DNA of 64,000 bases from the NCBI RefSeq assembly GCF_023630175.1, contig NZ_JALLIN010000011.1, forward strand, positions 1-64,000. The letters are read 5' to 3'. The notes below the pieces were generated by a model that ran no database searches, was not told where the DNA came from, and saw only the letters and a program-made list of their open reading frames with translations. The position numbers were made by a program, and so were the translations under genes. Of the stretch, positions 17,658 to 26,359 are shown piece after piece. The stretch comes from Streptomyces cellostaticus. Its GTDB lineage: Bacteria > Actinomycetota > Actinomycetes > Streptomycetales > Streptomycetaceae. Position 1 is the first letter of the stretch. Each line of letters opens with the position of its first letter.

Positions 17658-17686
17658 GGCCGGGGTTCGCCGGCCGAACCCCGGCC
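17658..17686. terminator. Rho-independent-type hairpin
   Basis: GGCCGGGGTTCG (17658-17669), five-base loop, CGAACCCCGGCC (17675-17686): a perfect 12-bp stem nine bases after the MIP channel stop and before the convergent membrane-protein gene. It lacks a T-tract, as is usual in Streptomyces, and may serve both strands. Confidence 0.75.
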
Positions 17687-17740
17687 GGCGCGGCACCAGG
17701 GCCTGTCCACAGGCTGTGGACCGGCCCCCGCCCTCGCGCC

Positions 17741-19123
17741 TCACCACCCGGTCATCAGCAGGTGGTTCAGGAGCAGGGCGAGCGCCGTCTGGGCCGCGAG
17801 CCAGGCCTGGGGACGCGGCAGGTACGCGCACGCCGGGAGCAGCCACACCGCGAACGGCAGCCAGATCCGCTCGGTCTCGGCCTTGCTCATCCCGGACAGG
17901 TCGGCGACGAGCAGGGCGACGAGGGCGGCGCAGACGAGGACCGCCGGGCGGACGGCGGCGCGGGACGCACGGCCGGTGAGCGCGGTCGCGGTCCGGCGCA
18001 GGCCCGCAGCCGTCGCCGGGCCCGTGATGAGCACGGTGCAGGCCAGGTTGGCCCACACCCAGTAGCCGTAGGGCCGGGTGCCGCCGACGCCCTGGTGGTA
18101 ACGGGTCACCAGCAGGCGGTACGCCGTCCACCAGTCGAACCCGGCGAACGTGAACGCCAGGGGGACGACGGCCAGTCCGGCGAGGCAGGCCAGGAGCAGG
18201 GCGGGACGCCGGCGCACCTGGTCGCGGGCCACCCACAGCACCGCCGCGCCGGGCAGGGCGATGAGCGTGAGCCCGTACGACAGGTAGCAGGTCAGACCGA
18301 ACAGCAGGCCGGAGGCGGCGGCCCACGCCAGGGAGCGCCGGGTGACCGCGAGGGCCAGCAGGGCGAGCGCCCAGGCCGCGACGGCCGTGAACCAGCCGTC
18401 CGCCGAGGTGCCCATCCAGACCGCGGCCGGGGCCAGCACCAGGAAGGGCGCGGCGCGGCGGGCGAACGCCTCGCCGGCCAGGGCCCGTACGGCGACCAGG
18501 ACGGCCACGCAGGCGGTGGCCCCGGTGAGCACGCACCACAGCCCGGCCCAGCCGCCGCCGTGCAGCCCGGCCCGGTCGAGGAGGACGAAGGTGAGCGTGG
18601 CACCGGGCGGATGGCCGGCGACGTGGGCGGGCCAGGGGTCGGGGGTGCCGGCCACGATGTGGTGGGTGAAGTCGCGCAGGGTGGCGTGGATGTCGTGGAA
18701 GCGGCCGATGACCCGGAGGTACTCCTCGCGGGTGGTGAGACGGCGCGCGACGCCCCGGTGCCAGCCGTCGACCAGGGCCAGGGAGAGGATCCAGGCCGTC
18801 GATGCCGCCCAGGCCGCCGCGAGCAGGCCCCGCCAGGGCAGGCGGGCGGCGAGCCGCGGTCCGTAGGCCACGCCGGCCGCGGCGAGGAGCACGGCGGCCG
18901 GGGTGCCGGGCCCCAGGTGCGGATCCCACGTGGCCAGCACCGGCGGCCAGCGCACGAACAGGGTGTGACGGGTGAACTGGATGTGGCGGCCGATCAGCAC
19001 GGCGGCCGTCACCAGCAGGACCGCGGCCCCGACGGCGTACAGGTCGCGGCGGAGGTCGCGGCGGGCGTCGGGGCCGTCGGGGCGGAGGTCGCGGCCGGTG
19101 TCGGGCGGGAGGGAGCGGGTCAC
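17741..19123 (-). CDS. Polytopic membrane protein, possible GT-C-like glycosyltransferase
   Basis: A 460-residue protein with about ten or eleven hydrophobic segments. The first large extracytoplasmic loop contains FHDIHATLRDFTHHIVAGTP and GHPPGATL. Such a loop after the first helices, with acidic and His residues, recalls GT-C glycosyltransferases that use polyprenyl-phosphate sugars. I cannot confirm the catalytic Asp motif, so this is only a suggestion. Start choice is uncertain (GTG 19123 or GTG 19165), since neither has a strong ribosome site. It is divergent from the molybdoenzyme gene at 19237. Confidence 0.75.
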   Translation of the reverse strand: MTRSLPPDTGRDLRPDGPDARRDLRRDLYAVGAAVLLVTAAVLIGRHIQFTRHTLFVRWPPVLATWDPHLGPGTPAAVLLAAAGVAYGPRLAARLPWRGLLAAAWAASTAWILSLALVDGWHRGVARRLTTREEYLRVIGRFHDIHATLRDFTHHIVAGTPDPWPAHVAGHPPGATLTFVLLDRAGLHGGGWAGLWCVLTGATACVAVLVAVRALAGEAFARRAAPFLVLAPAAVWMGTSADGWFTAVAAWALALLALAVTRRSLAWAAASGLLFGLTCYLSYGLTLIALPGAAVLWVARDQVRRRPALLLACLAGLAVVPLAFTFAGFDWWTAYRLLVTRYHQGVGGTRPYGYWVWANLACTVLITGPATAAGLRRTATALTGRASRAAVRPAVLVCAALVALLVADLSGMSKAETERIWLPFAVWLLPACAYLPRPQAWLAAQTALALLLNHLLMTGW

Positions 19124-19236
19124 GTCGGAACGGTAGGCCGCGCGCCGCCGCCGGAGCCGCCGCACGGCGCGGACGTCAGCGTTTCGTCATCGGTCGCGGG
19201 CCCTTCCCGGGGGTCCGCGCGGCCTACCGTCGGGAC

Positions 19237-20481
19237 ATGCGCGACCATCCCCGGCTTCCCACCGCCCCCGGCTTCTGGCGCAGCCCCCTGCGCGGGCCCT
19301 GGCTCACCTCGGTGCTCGGCCTCGTGCTGCTCGCCGGCATCACCGTGCTGTTCGTGACCGGCCTGCTGTCGTACGCCGCCTACAACCCGGACCTGTCCGC
19401 CGTGAACGACACCACGCCGGACAAGGGCCTCCTCGGCTTCTACCTCTTCGCCTGGCCGGCCGGCCCGGTGTGGCTGTACCGGTTCACCCAGGGCGTGCAC
19501 GTCACCCTCGGCGTCACCCTGGTCCCGGTCCTGCTGGCCAAGCTGTGGTCGGTGGTGCCCCGGCTGTTCACCCTGCCGCCGGCCCGGTCCCTCACCCACG
19601 CGCTGGAGCGGCTGTCGCTGCTGCTCCTCGTCGGCGGCGGGCTGTTCGAGTTCACCACCGGGGTGCTCAACGTCCAGCTCGCCTACGTCTTCCCGGGCTC
19701 CTTCTACCCGCTGCACTTCTACGGGGCCTGGGTGTTCTTCGCCGCGTTCGTGGCGCACGCCGTGCTGAAGACACCGGCGGCCCTGCGCACCGTACGGCGC
19801 CGCCTGCGCGAGGAAGAGGAACCGCGGAGCGATCTGGCCGCCCCGCGCCCCGACCCGCCCACCGTCTCCCGGCGCGGGGCGCTCGGGCTGGTCGGCGGCG
19901 GCTCGCTGCTGCTGTTCCTGACCACGGTGGGGCAGAGCCTGGGCGGCCCGTTCCGCCGTACCGCCCTGCTCGCGCCGCACGGCGGAGCCGAGCCGGGGGG
20001 CGGCCCGAACGGCTTCCAGATCAACAAGACGGCCGCGCGCGCCGGGATCGACACGGTGGAGACCGGTGCGGACGCGTGGCGGCTCGTCGTCACCGGGCGG
20101 ACCGGCACGGTCCGCCTCGGCCGCGCCGAGCTGCTGCGACTGCCCCAGCACAGCGCGTCGTTGCCCATCGCCTGCGTGGAGGGCTGGTCGACCGCCGACC
20201 AGCGGTGGCGCGGGGTGCGGCTGCGCGACCTCGCGGCGCTCGTGGGGTACGACGGCGACGTACCGGACGTGTTCGTGGAGTCCCTGCAGCGGCACGGTGC
20301 CTTCCGCCACGCGGCCCTGCGCGCCAACCAGGTGGCCGACGGCCGCTCCCTGCTCGCCCTGTCCGTCAACGGCGAGGACCTGTCCATGGACCATGGCTAC
20401 CCGGCACGGATCATCGTGCCCGCGGCGCCCGGGGTGCTCAACACCAAGTGGGTGGCCCGGCTGACCTTCGGAGACCTGTGA
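19237..20481 (+). CDS. Membrane molybdopterin oxidoreductase (sulfite-oxidase fold)
   Basis: A 414-residue protein with two parts. Residues 1-190 hold four or five transmembrane segments with several His residues (VHVTLGV, LHFYGAWVFF, AHAVLK), resembling a cytochrome b561-like haem module. After an SRRG Tat-like stretch at ~211 comes a sulfite-oxidase-type Moco domain with the cysteine ligand in CVEGW (about residue 312), WRGVRLRDL, and the DHGYPARIIVPAAPG signature. It probably passes electrons between an external substrate and the quinone pool. The stop overlaps the next start by one base (TGATG). Confidence 0.87.
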   Translation: MRDHPRLPTAPGFWRSPLRGPWLTSVLGLVLLAGITVLFVTGLLSYAAYNPDLSAVNDTTPDKGLLGFYLFAWPAGPVWLYRFTQGVHVTLGVTLVPVLLAKLWSVVPRLFTLPPARSLTHALERLSLLLLVGGGLFEFTTGVLNVQLAYVFPGSFYPLHFYGAWVFFAAFVAHAVLKTPAALRTVRRRLREEEEPRSDLAAPRPDPPTVSRRGALGLVGGGSLLLFLTTVGQSLGGPFRRTALLAPHGGAEPGGGPNGFQINKTAARAGIDTVETGADAWRLVVTGRTGTVRLGRAELLRLPQHSASLPIACVEGWSTADQRWRGVRLRDLAALVGYDGDVPDVFVESLQRHGAFRHAALRANQVADGRSLLALSVNGEDLSMDHGYPARIIVPAAPGVLNTKWVARLTFGDL

Positions 20482-20948
20482 TGCGCGGCCGTCTTACCCT
20501 CGGAAGTCCCTTCCAACTGCTCCTGCTGGCCTGCTCGTTCGCCTTCGCCGGGTACGCGGGGGTGCGGCTGTTCGACGGTGACTGGCGCGGGATCGTGCTG
20601 TGGATCGTGGGCGCCGCCCTGCTGCACGACCTGGTGCTGCTGCCGCTGTACGCGGCGGCGGACCGGGCGGTCCTCAGCGGCCTCGGGGCGGCCGGCCGCC
20701 GTGCGTGGGCGCCGTACGTACGGGTGCCGGCCGTGCTGTCGGGACTGCTGCTGCTGGTGTGGTGCCCGCTGATCCTCAACCTGGTGGACACGCGGTACCG
20801 CGCGGCCACCGGCATGTCCGCCGACGTCTACCTCGGCCGCTGGCTGCTGATCACGGCCGTGCTCTTCGGCGGCTCGGCGCTGCTGCTGGTGCTGCGGGGG
20901 CCCGGCGTGCGCAGGGCGACGAAGCGGCGCCCACCGGCCGTCCACTGA
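20481..20948 (+). CDS. Small four-helix membrane protein
   Basis: A 155-residue protein with four predicted transmembrane helices and a basic C-terminus. The ATG shares its A with the TGA of the molybdoenzyme gene, so the two are translationally coupled and probably work together. The last 121 bases overlap the 3' end of the convergent methyltransferase gene. The helix in the overlap (RWLLITAVLFGGSALLLVL) supports this gene being real to its end. The function is unknown. Confidence 0.75.
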   Translation: MRGRLTLGSPFQLLLLACSFAFAGYAGVRLFDGDWRGIVLWIVGAALLHDLVLLPLYAAADRAVLSGLGAAGRRAWAPYVRVPAVLSGLLLLVWCPLILNLVDTRYRAATGMSADVYLGRWLLITAVLFGGSALLLVLRGPGVRRATKRRPPAVH

Positions 20949-21559
20949 GCGGCCGTCCGCCATCCGGCCCGGTCCGCGATCCCGAGCAGGGCCGGGGTGC
21001 CTATCCGGGCCCACGGGAACGGATCGCCGGCGGCTTCCCGGTCGTGGCGCACGACCCGCACCTCGGCGTGCTCGTCGACGTCCTCCGGGTCCGTCTCGGC
21101 GATCAGCAGGCCGCCGGGACGCAGGAGTTGCGCCATCCGGCGCAGCAGGGCGCCGGGGTCGCCGCCGATGCCGACGTTGCCGTCCATGAGCAGGACGGTC
21201 CCCCAGCGGCCCTCGGCGGGCAGCGAGCCGAAGACGGAGCGGCGCAGGGCCTGGCCGCCCACGGTGATGGTGCGGGTGACGGCGGCCTCGGAGACGTCGA
21301 CACCGAGCACGGTGCGGCCCTGGGCGGCGAGTTCCGCGACCAGCCGGCCCGGTCCGCAGCCGACGTCCAGGACGGTGCCCTCGCAGCGGGCCAGCGCCGC
21401 CCGGTCCACCGCGTCCGCGTCGGCGCACCAGCGCTCCACCTCCAGGGGGAGCAGCCGGCCGTCGGCGTGGCGCAGGAACAGCGGGCCCCGGCCGCTGCGC
21501 AGGGCGGCGGTGTACGGATCGCAGGCCGCCCAGGCGGGCGGGGCGCCGGCCGTGCTCAT
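20828..21559 (-). CDS. Class I SAM-dependent methyltransferase
   Basis: A 243-residue protein with the SAM-binding motif VLDVGCGPGRLVAEL (residues ~62-76), the acidic VLGVDVSE at the end of strand 2, and VLLMDGNVGIGGDP further on. The start ATG 21559 overlaps the stop of the DUF2064 gene (ATGA), so it is the third gene of the GT2-DUF2064-methyltransferase operon. The 3' end overlaps the convergent membrane-protein gene by 121 bases, and the last ~35 residues (Ser/Pro/Lys-rich) may be non-conserved extension. The substrate is unknown. Confidence 0.83.
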   Translation of the reverse strand: MSTAGAPPAWAACDPYTAALRSGRGPLFLRHADGRLLPLEVERWCADADAVDRAALARCEGTVLDVGCGPGRLVAELAAQGRTVLGVDVSEAAVTRTITVGGQALRRSVFGSLPAEGRWGTVLLMDGNVGIGGDPGALLRRMAQLLRPGGLLIAETDPEDVDEHAEVRVVRHDREAAGDPFPWARIGTPALLGIADRAGWRTAAQWTAGGRRFVALRTPGPRSTSSSAEPPKSTAVISSQRPR

Positions 21560-22167
21560 CGGCCGGCCGCGCAGTCGGCGAGGCGCGCGGCGAAGGCGCC
21601 GTGCGGCGCCAGGGCGGCCACGGCGGCGGCGTCGGCGGCGGTGTCGACGTCCCGCAGGCTGGGCAGGTCCCGCACCCGCAGTCCGGCGGCCACCAGTCGC
21701 TCCCGCTGCACCGACCCGGTCGCCGCTGTGGACATGGGCACACCGCGCAGCAGCGCGGGCTCGGGGCGGGCCAGGCCCAGCGCCCAGAAGCCGCCGTCCT
21801 CGGCCGGGCCGAAGTACGCGTCGCAGTCCGCGAAGTCCACGGTGAGCAGGGCGGGGGTCACCTGCGGGGTGTCCATGCCGATCAGCAGGGCCGGGCCGGC
21901 GCAGTGCGCGAAGGCGTCGGCGAGGCGGTCGTCCAGGCCGCCCGCGCACTGCGGGACGACGTCGAAGCCGGGCGGGAGCCAGGGGCCGGGCCGCCCGTCC
22001 AGGACGAGGAGCCTGCGGGTCGCGGGGGTCCCGGCCACGGCGCGCAGGGTGTCGAGCAGGGAGGCCTCGGCGAGGGCGGCGGCCTGGGCGGGGCTGAAGG
22101 GCGGGGTGAGGCGGGTCTTGACCCTGCCGGGTCGGGGCTCCTTGGCGATGACCAGGAGGGTGGTCAT
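21556..22167 (-). CDS. DUF2064 / TIGR04282-type nucleotidyl- or glycosyl-transferase
   Basis: A 203-residue protein of the DUF2064 family. It has a GT-A/nucleotidyltransferase-like fold: VIAKEPRPGRVKTRLTPP at the N-terminus (nucleotide-binding loop), LLIGMDTPQVTP (acidic metal-binding pair) and PAEDGGFWALGL. The family is found beside GT2 and radical-SAM genes in arsenosugar-type and other glycolipid pathways, but no such radical-SAM gene is present here. ATG 22167 is preceded by aaggaga. It is translationally coupled to the methyltransferase gene by an ATGA overlap. Confidence 0.85.
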   Translation of the reverse strand: MTTLLVIAKEPRPGRVKTRLTPPFSPAQAAALAEASLLDTLRAVAGTPATRRLLVLDGRPGPWLPPGFDVVPQCAGGLDDRLADAFAHCAGPALLIGMDTPQVTPALLTVDFADCDAYFGPAEDGGFWALGLARPEPALLRGVPMSTAATGSVQRERLVAAGLRVRDLPSLRDVDTAADAAAVAALAPHGAFAARLADCAAGR

Positions 22168-22229
22168 GGTGCGGTCTCCTTCTGTGGCACGGGGCGGTGC
22201 GACTCCTCGGGGCGCGGGGAACCGCGCGC

Positions 22230-22940
22230 TCAGCCGCCGTCGGCGTCCGGCCGGGGGTGGACGGCGGGTGGCTCCTTCAGGACCGCGCTCATGTCCCGCA
22301 CGGCGTGCCACGTGCCGCGCCAGGTGCCGGTGACCTTGGAGGTGCCGGTGCGGGGGAGATAGGGGACGTCGTGCTCGGCGACGCGCCAGCCGGCGTCGGC
22401 GGCGCGCACCACCATCTGCAGGGGGTAGCCGCTGCGCCGGTCGGTGAGGCCGAGGCCGAGCAGGGCCTCCCGGCGGGCGGCGCGCAAGGGGCCCAGGTCG
22501 TGCAGGCGCAGACCGGTGCGGTGGCGCAGCAGCCGGGCCAGCGCCAGGTTCCCGGCCCGGGCGTGGGCCGGCCAGGCGCCCCGGGCCTGCGGGCGGCGCC
22601 GGCCGAGCACCAGATCGGCCCCGCCGCCCCGGACCTCGCTGACGAACGGGACCAGGTGAGCGGGGTCGAGGGAGGCGTCGCAGTCGCAGAAGCACACCAC
22701 GTCGGCGGTGGCGGCGAGCAGCCCCGCGTGGCAGGCGGCGCCGAAGCCCCGCCGTTCCTCGGTGACGACGGTGGCGCCGAGGGCGCGGGCGATGCCGGCG
22801 GAGCCGTCGGTGGACCCGTTGTCGACGACGAGGGCGCGCCAGCCGGGCGGAATGCGCTCCAGTACCCAGGGCAGGGCCTCGGCCTCGTTCAGACAGGGCA
22901 GGACGACGTCCACGCCGATGGGGGACGGTGAGGTGGTCAC
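22230..22940 (-). CDS. Family 2 glycosyltransferase (polyprenyl-phosphate type)
   Basis: A 236-residue GT2 enzyme without transmembrane helices. It shows VDVVLPCLNEAEALPWVLE, VVDNGSTDGSA (nucleotide-sugar binding), the DCDASLDP metal-binding motif and YPLQMVVRAADAGW...YLPRTGTSK, as in DPM1-like enzymes that load a sugar on a polyprenyl phosphate. GTG 22940 has aggg eight bases upstream and is preferred over GTG 22949. It starts the minus operon GT2-DUF2064-methyltransferase and is divergent from the two-component system. Confidence 0.87.
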   Translation of the reverse strand: MTTSPSPIGVDVVLPCLNEAEALPWVLERIPPGWRALVVDNGSTDGSAGIARALGATVVTEERRGFGAACHAGLLAATADVVCFCDCDASLDPAHLVPFVSEVRGGGADLVLGRRRPQARGAWPAHARAGNLALARLLRHRTGLRLHDLGPLRAARREALLGLGLTDRRSGYPLQMVVRAADAGWRVAEHDVPYLPRTGTSKVTGTWRGTWHAVRDMSAVLKEPPAVHPRPDADGG

Positions 22941-23053
22941 GGCGTTCACCCTACGAAGTCGAACCAGGACGAAAAGGACACCCGCTCCTTACGAAACCCG
23001 GACGTCGGAGCCGGGACCGGGCCGCGGCGGCGGCTTGGTGCCAGGGTGGGAGC

Positions 23054-23794
23054 ATGCAGCAGCAGCCATACGCATCACCGGACACCGGACGGCGGCAGGA
23101 CACCCGGGGCCGGATCCTCGTCGTGGACGACGACCCGACCGTCGCCGAGGTCGTCGCGGGCTATCTGGACCGTGCCGGGTTCGCCGTGGACCGCGCCGGT
23201 GACGGGCCGGCCGCCCTGGAGCGCGCCGCCGAGCACCGGCCGGATCTGGTGGTGCTCGATCTGATGCTGCCCGGCATGGACGGCCTGGAGGTGTGCCGCC
23301 GGCTGCGCGCGCGGGGCTCGGTGCCGGTCGTCATGCTCACCGCCCGCGGTGACGAGGACGACCGCATCCTCGGCCTGGAGGTCGGCGCCGACGACTACGT
23401 CACCAAGCCGTTCAGCCCGCGCGAACTGGTGCTGCGGGTGGAGTCGGTGCTGCGCCGCGCCCTGCCCGCCGCACCGCGCGGCCGGCTCGGCGCGGCCGGT
23501 CTGACCGTGGACCCAGAGGCACGGCGGGCCACCAAGGACGGGGTGGAACTGCTGCTGACCCTCAGGGAGTTCGACCTGCTCGCCTTCTTCCTGCGCCACC
23601 CCGGCCGGGCGTTCGGCCGGGAGGAGCTGATGCGGGAGGTGTGGGGCTGGGACTTCGGAGACCTGTCGACCGTCACCGTCCATGTCCGCAGGCTGCGCGG
23701 CAAGGTCGAGGACGATCCCGCCCGGCCCCGCCTCATCCAGACCGTGTGGGGCGTCGGCTACCGCTTCGACGCCACGGGGAAGGAGGCGGTCTGA
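23054..23794 (+). CDS. OmpR/PhoB-family response regulator
   Basis: A 246-residue regulator. The receiver domain has the acidic cluster VVDDDP (residues ~24-28), phospho-acceptor Asp69 in VVLDLMLPGMDG, the conserved Thr in MLTARG and Lys118 in VTKPFSP. The C-terminal winged helix (residues ~145-240) contains LTLREFDLLAFF and VTVHVRRLRGKVEDDP. ATG 23054 follows ggtggga. One base separates its stop from the histidine kinase start. It is divergent from the GT2 operon, a likely target together with the molybdoenzyme genes. Confidence 0.93.
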   Translation: MQQQPYASPDTGRRQDTRGRILVVDDDPTVAEVVAGYLDRAGFAVDRAGDGPAALERAAEHRPDLVVLDLMLPGMDGLEVCRRLRARGSVPVVMLTARGDEDDRILGLEVGADDYVTKPFSPRELVLRVESVLRRALPAAPRGRLGAAGLTVDPEARRATKDGVELLLTLREFDLLAFFLRHPGRAFGREELMREVWGWDFGDLSTVTVHVRRLRGKVEDDPARPRLIQTVWGVGYRFDATGKEAV

Positions 23795-23795
23795 C

Positions 23796-24908
23796 GTGCG
23801 CGACAACCTCCTCATCGCCCTCTACGCGTTCCTCGGCGCCGCCGCCACCGGCCTCGTCGGCGCGGCCGTGCTGCGCCTGATCCGCAGACGCTCCCTCACC
23901 GCCTCGCTCGCCGTGGTCGCCGCCGTCGGGGTGATGGCCATGCTCGCCGGGACCATGGCCGTGGCCCAGGCGATGTTCCTGTCCGCGCACGACCTGCGGG
24001 TCGTCACCGCCGTCGTCGCGATGGCCGCCGTCGTCTCCCTGGCCACCGCGCTGCTGCTGGGCCGCTGGGTCGTCGCCCGCAGCCGGGAACTCACCGACGC
24101 GGCGCGGCACTTCGGTGACGGAGGCGCCTTCGCCGCGCCCGCCGTCCCGGCCACCGCCGAACTGGACGCGCTGAGCCGGGAGCTGGCCGCGACCAGCGCC
24201 CGGCTGGCCGCGTCCCGGGACCGCGAACGTGCGCTGGAGACGTCCCGGCGCGAGCTGGTCGCCTGGATCTCGCACGACCTGCGCACCCCGCTGGCCGGGC
24301 TGCGGGCCATGTCGGAGGCGCTGGAGGACGGGGTGGCCACCGATCCGGACCGCTACCTCAAGCAGATCCGCACCGAGGTGGACCGCCTCAACGAGATGGT
24401 CGGCGACCTCTTCGAGCTCTCCCGCATCCACGCCGGGACGCTCCCCCTCAGCCCGGCCCGTGTCTCCCTGTACGACCTGGTCGGCGACGCCCTCGCGGGA
24501 GCCGGCCCGCTCGCCCGCGAGCAGGGGGTTCGGCTGGTCGGGGACGAGGTGGAGCCGGTGCCGGTGGAGGTCGACGGCAAGGAGATGAGCCGGGTGCTGG
24601 CCAATCTGCTGGTGAACGCCATCCGCCGCACCCCCGCCGACGGCACGGTCGCCGTGGCCGCCGAGCGCGCGGCCGGCGGTGTGGTGCTGTCGGTGACGGA
24701 CGGCTGCGGCGGCATCCCCGAGGAGGACCTGCCCCGCGTCTTCGACACCGGCTGGCGCGGCACCGACGCCCGGACACCCCCGGCGGGGGCGGGGCTCGGC
24801 CTGGCGATCGTGCGGGGGATCGTGGAGGCGCATCGGGGCCACGCCTCGGTGCGCAACATCCCGGGCGGCTGCCGCTTCGAGGTGACCCTGCCGGCCGCCA
24901 CCCCCTGA
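23796..24908 (+). CDS. Membrane sensor histidine kinase
   Basis: A 370-residue kinase with two or three transmembrane segments in the first ~95 residues and a very short extracytoplasmic loop. A HAMP-like linker follows, then an H-box WISHDLRTPLAG with His160 and ATPase boxes N (NLLVNAIRRTP), G1 (VTDGCGGIPEED) and G2 (GAGLGLAIVRGI). The short loop suggests it senses a membrane or intramembrane signal. GTG 23796 has aaggagg upstream and begins one base after the response regulator gene. The repeat copy C begins at its stop codon. Confidence 0.93.
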   Translation: MRDNLLIALYAFLGAAATGLVGAAVLRLIRRRSLTASLAVVAAVGVMAMLAGTMAVAQAMFLSAHDLRVVTAVVAMAAVVSLATALLLGRWVVARSRELTDAARHFGDGGAFAAPAVPATAELDALSRELAATSARLAASRDRERALETSRRELVAWISHDLRTPLAGLRAMSEALEDGVATDPDRYLKQIRTEVDRLNEMVGDLFELSRIHAGTLPLSPARVSLYDLVGDALAGAGPLAREQGVRLVGDEVEPVPVEVDGKEMSRVLANLLVNAIRRTPADGTVAVAAERAAGGVVLSVTDGCGGIPEEDLPRVFDTGWRGTDARTPPAGAGLGLAIVRGIVEAHRGHASVRNIPGGCRFEVTLPAATP

Positions 24909-25070
24909 AGGCCGCCCCGCGGCCCCCGGTGGCTGAGCGCACGGCGCCGGACGCGGCGCGCCGCACGGCGGAGGGCCGGCCTCGGGCCGGGCGCGTTCGG
25001 GCGAGTCGACCACGCGGCGCGCTGCCGTGGCCGTCGTCGAGCGACCTGCGGGGACCGCGGGCCGGCCCCG
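24905..25070. repeat. Intergenic repeat, copy C (diverged)
   Basis: This segment aligns along its length with the repeat copies at 13029-13203 and 32143-32315 and has the same orientation as the latter. Shared blocks include GCACGGCGGAGGG and GGGCG-TTCGGGCGA. It is more diverged than the other two. It lies between convergent genes, the histidine kinase and the epimerase, and overlaps the last codons of the former. Confidence 0.65.
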
Positions 25071-25146
25071 CGGCGCTCGCACGGGCGCCGCGACGGCTCC
25101 GCTCGGTGCGGCGGAAGCCGGCGCGCGGCCGCGGCCGCGCGACCGC

Positions 25147-26136
25147 TCACCGCACCCGGGTGAACTCCCGCATCCCCTCCGTGAAGCCCACCTCCGGCTT
25201 CCAGCCGAGTTCCGTGCGCAGGCGGGAGGAGTCCGCCGTGATGTGGCGGACGTCGCCGAGCCGGTACTCACCGGTGACCAGCGGCTCGGGGCCGCCGTGG
25301 GCGGTGGCGAGGGCGCGGGCCAGGTCGCCGACCGTGTGCGGCTCGCCGCTGCCGGTGTTGTACGCGGTGAGCGTCCCGGGGGCGGCTCCGGCCTCCAGCG
25401 CGGTCACGTTGGCGGCGGCCACGTCGCGCACATGGACGAAGTCCCGGCGCTGCCGGCCGTCCTCGAACACCCGTGGCGGCTCACCGCGTTCGAGGGCCGA
25501 GCGGAAGAAGGAGGCGACGCCGGCGTAGGGGGTGTCGCGGGGCATCCGGGGGCCGTACACGTTGTGGTAGCGCAGCGAGACGGCCGTGCCGCCGGTGCAG
25601 CGCGCCCACGCGGCGGACAGGTGCTCCTGGGCGAGCTTGGTGGTGGCGTAGACGTTGCGCGGGTCGGCCGGGGCGTCCTCGGCGACCAGTCCCGGGGTCA
25701 GCTCGGCCCCGCAGGCGGGGCAGTCCGGCTCGAAGCGGCCGGCCGCCAGCGCGGCCTCGGCACGCGGGCCGGGACGTACGACGCCGTGCGCGGGGCACTC
25801 GTAGCGGCCCTCGCCGTACACCACCATCGAGCCCGCCAGCACCAGCCGCCGCACACCCGCCCCCGCCATCGCGGAGAGCAGGACGGCGGTGCCCAGATCG
25901 TTGTGCGAGACGTACTCGGCCGCGTCCGCGACGCCGTCGCCGAGGCCCACCATGGCCGCCTGGTGGCAGACCGCGTCCACTCCGGCGAGCGCCCGGGCGA
26001 CCGCCGCCGGGTCGCGCACGTCGGCCCCGGGATCGTCCCGGACGTCGTACACGACCGGCTCGTGCCCGCGTGCCCGCAGGGCGTCGACGACATGGGACCC
26101 GATGAACCCGGCACCGCCGGTGACCAGTACACGCAT
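25147..26136 (-). CDS. NAD-dependent sugar epimerase/dehydratase with Cys-rich insert
   Basis: A 329-residue extended SDR. The NAD motif GGAGFIGSHVV is at residues 7-17 and the catalytic YATTK near residue 168. HNVYGPRMPRDTPYAG and RDFVHVRDVA are the nucleotide-sugar-site motifs seen in UDP-glucose 4-epimerases and dTDP-glucose dehydratases. An insertion around residues 110-155 contains YECPAHG and CPACG, which looks like a small zinc knuckle; this is unusual for the family. It is preceded on the same strand by the amidase gene and convergent with the two-component system. The product sugar is unknown. Confidence 0.88.
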   Translation of the reverse strand: MRVLVTGGAGFIGSHVVDALRARGHEPVVYDVRDDPGADVRDPAAVARALAGVDAVCHQAAMVGLGDGVADAAEYVSHNDLGTAVLLSAMAGAGVRRLVLAGSMVVYGEGRYECPAHGVVRPGPRAEAALAAGRFEPDCPACGAELTPGLVAEDAPADPRNVYATTKLAQEHLSAAWARCTGGTAVSLRYHNVYGPRMPRDTPYAGVASFFRSALERGEPPRVFEDGRQRRDFVHVRDVAAANVTALEAGAAPGTLTAYNTGSGEPHTVGDLARALATAHGGPEPLVTGEYRLGDVRHITADSSRLRTELGWKPEVGFTEGMREFTRVR

Positions 26137-26359
26137 ACGTCCACGCTAGGCCCGGTCCCGGTCCCGGCCCCGCGCGGCGGACGGCGCGTCACCGGTCCGT
26201 AAGGATCCCGCCATCGGCGGCCGGGCCGGGCCGGGGCGCGCCGGGCTGCGGCCGGGACGGTGCCGACGGCGGAGCACGCCGTCCGGGTGAGCCGTGTCCG
26301 GCGTCCCGTCCCGGCCGTGCGCGGCCCCCGGTGCCCGGACCTCGCGGGGGAGCGCCGCT

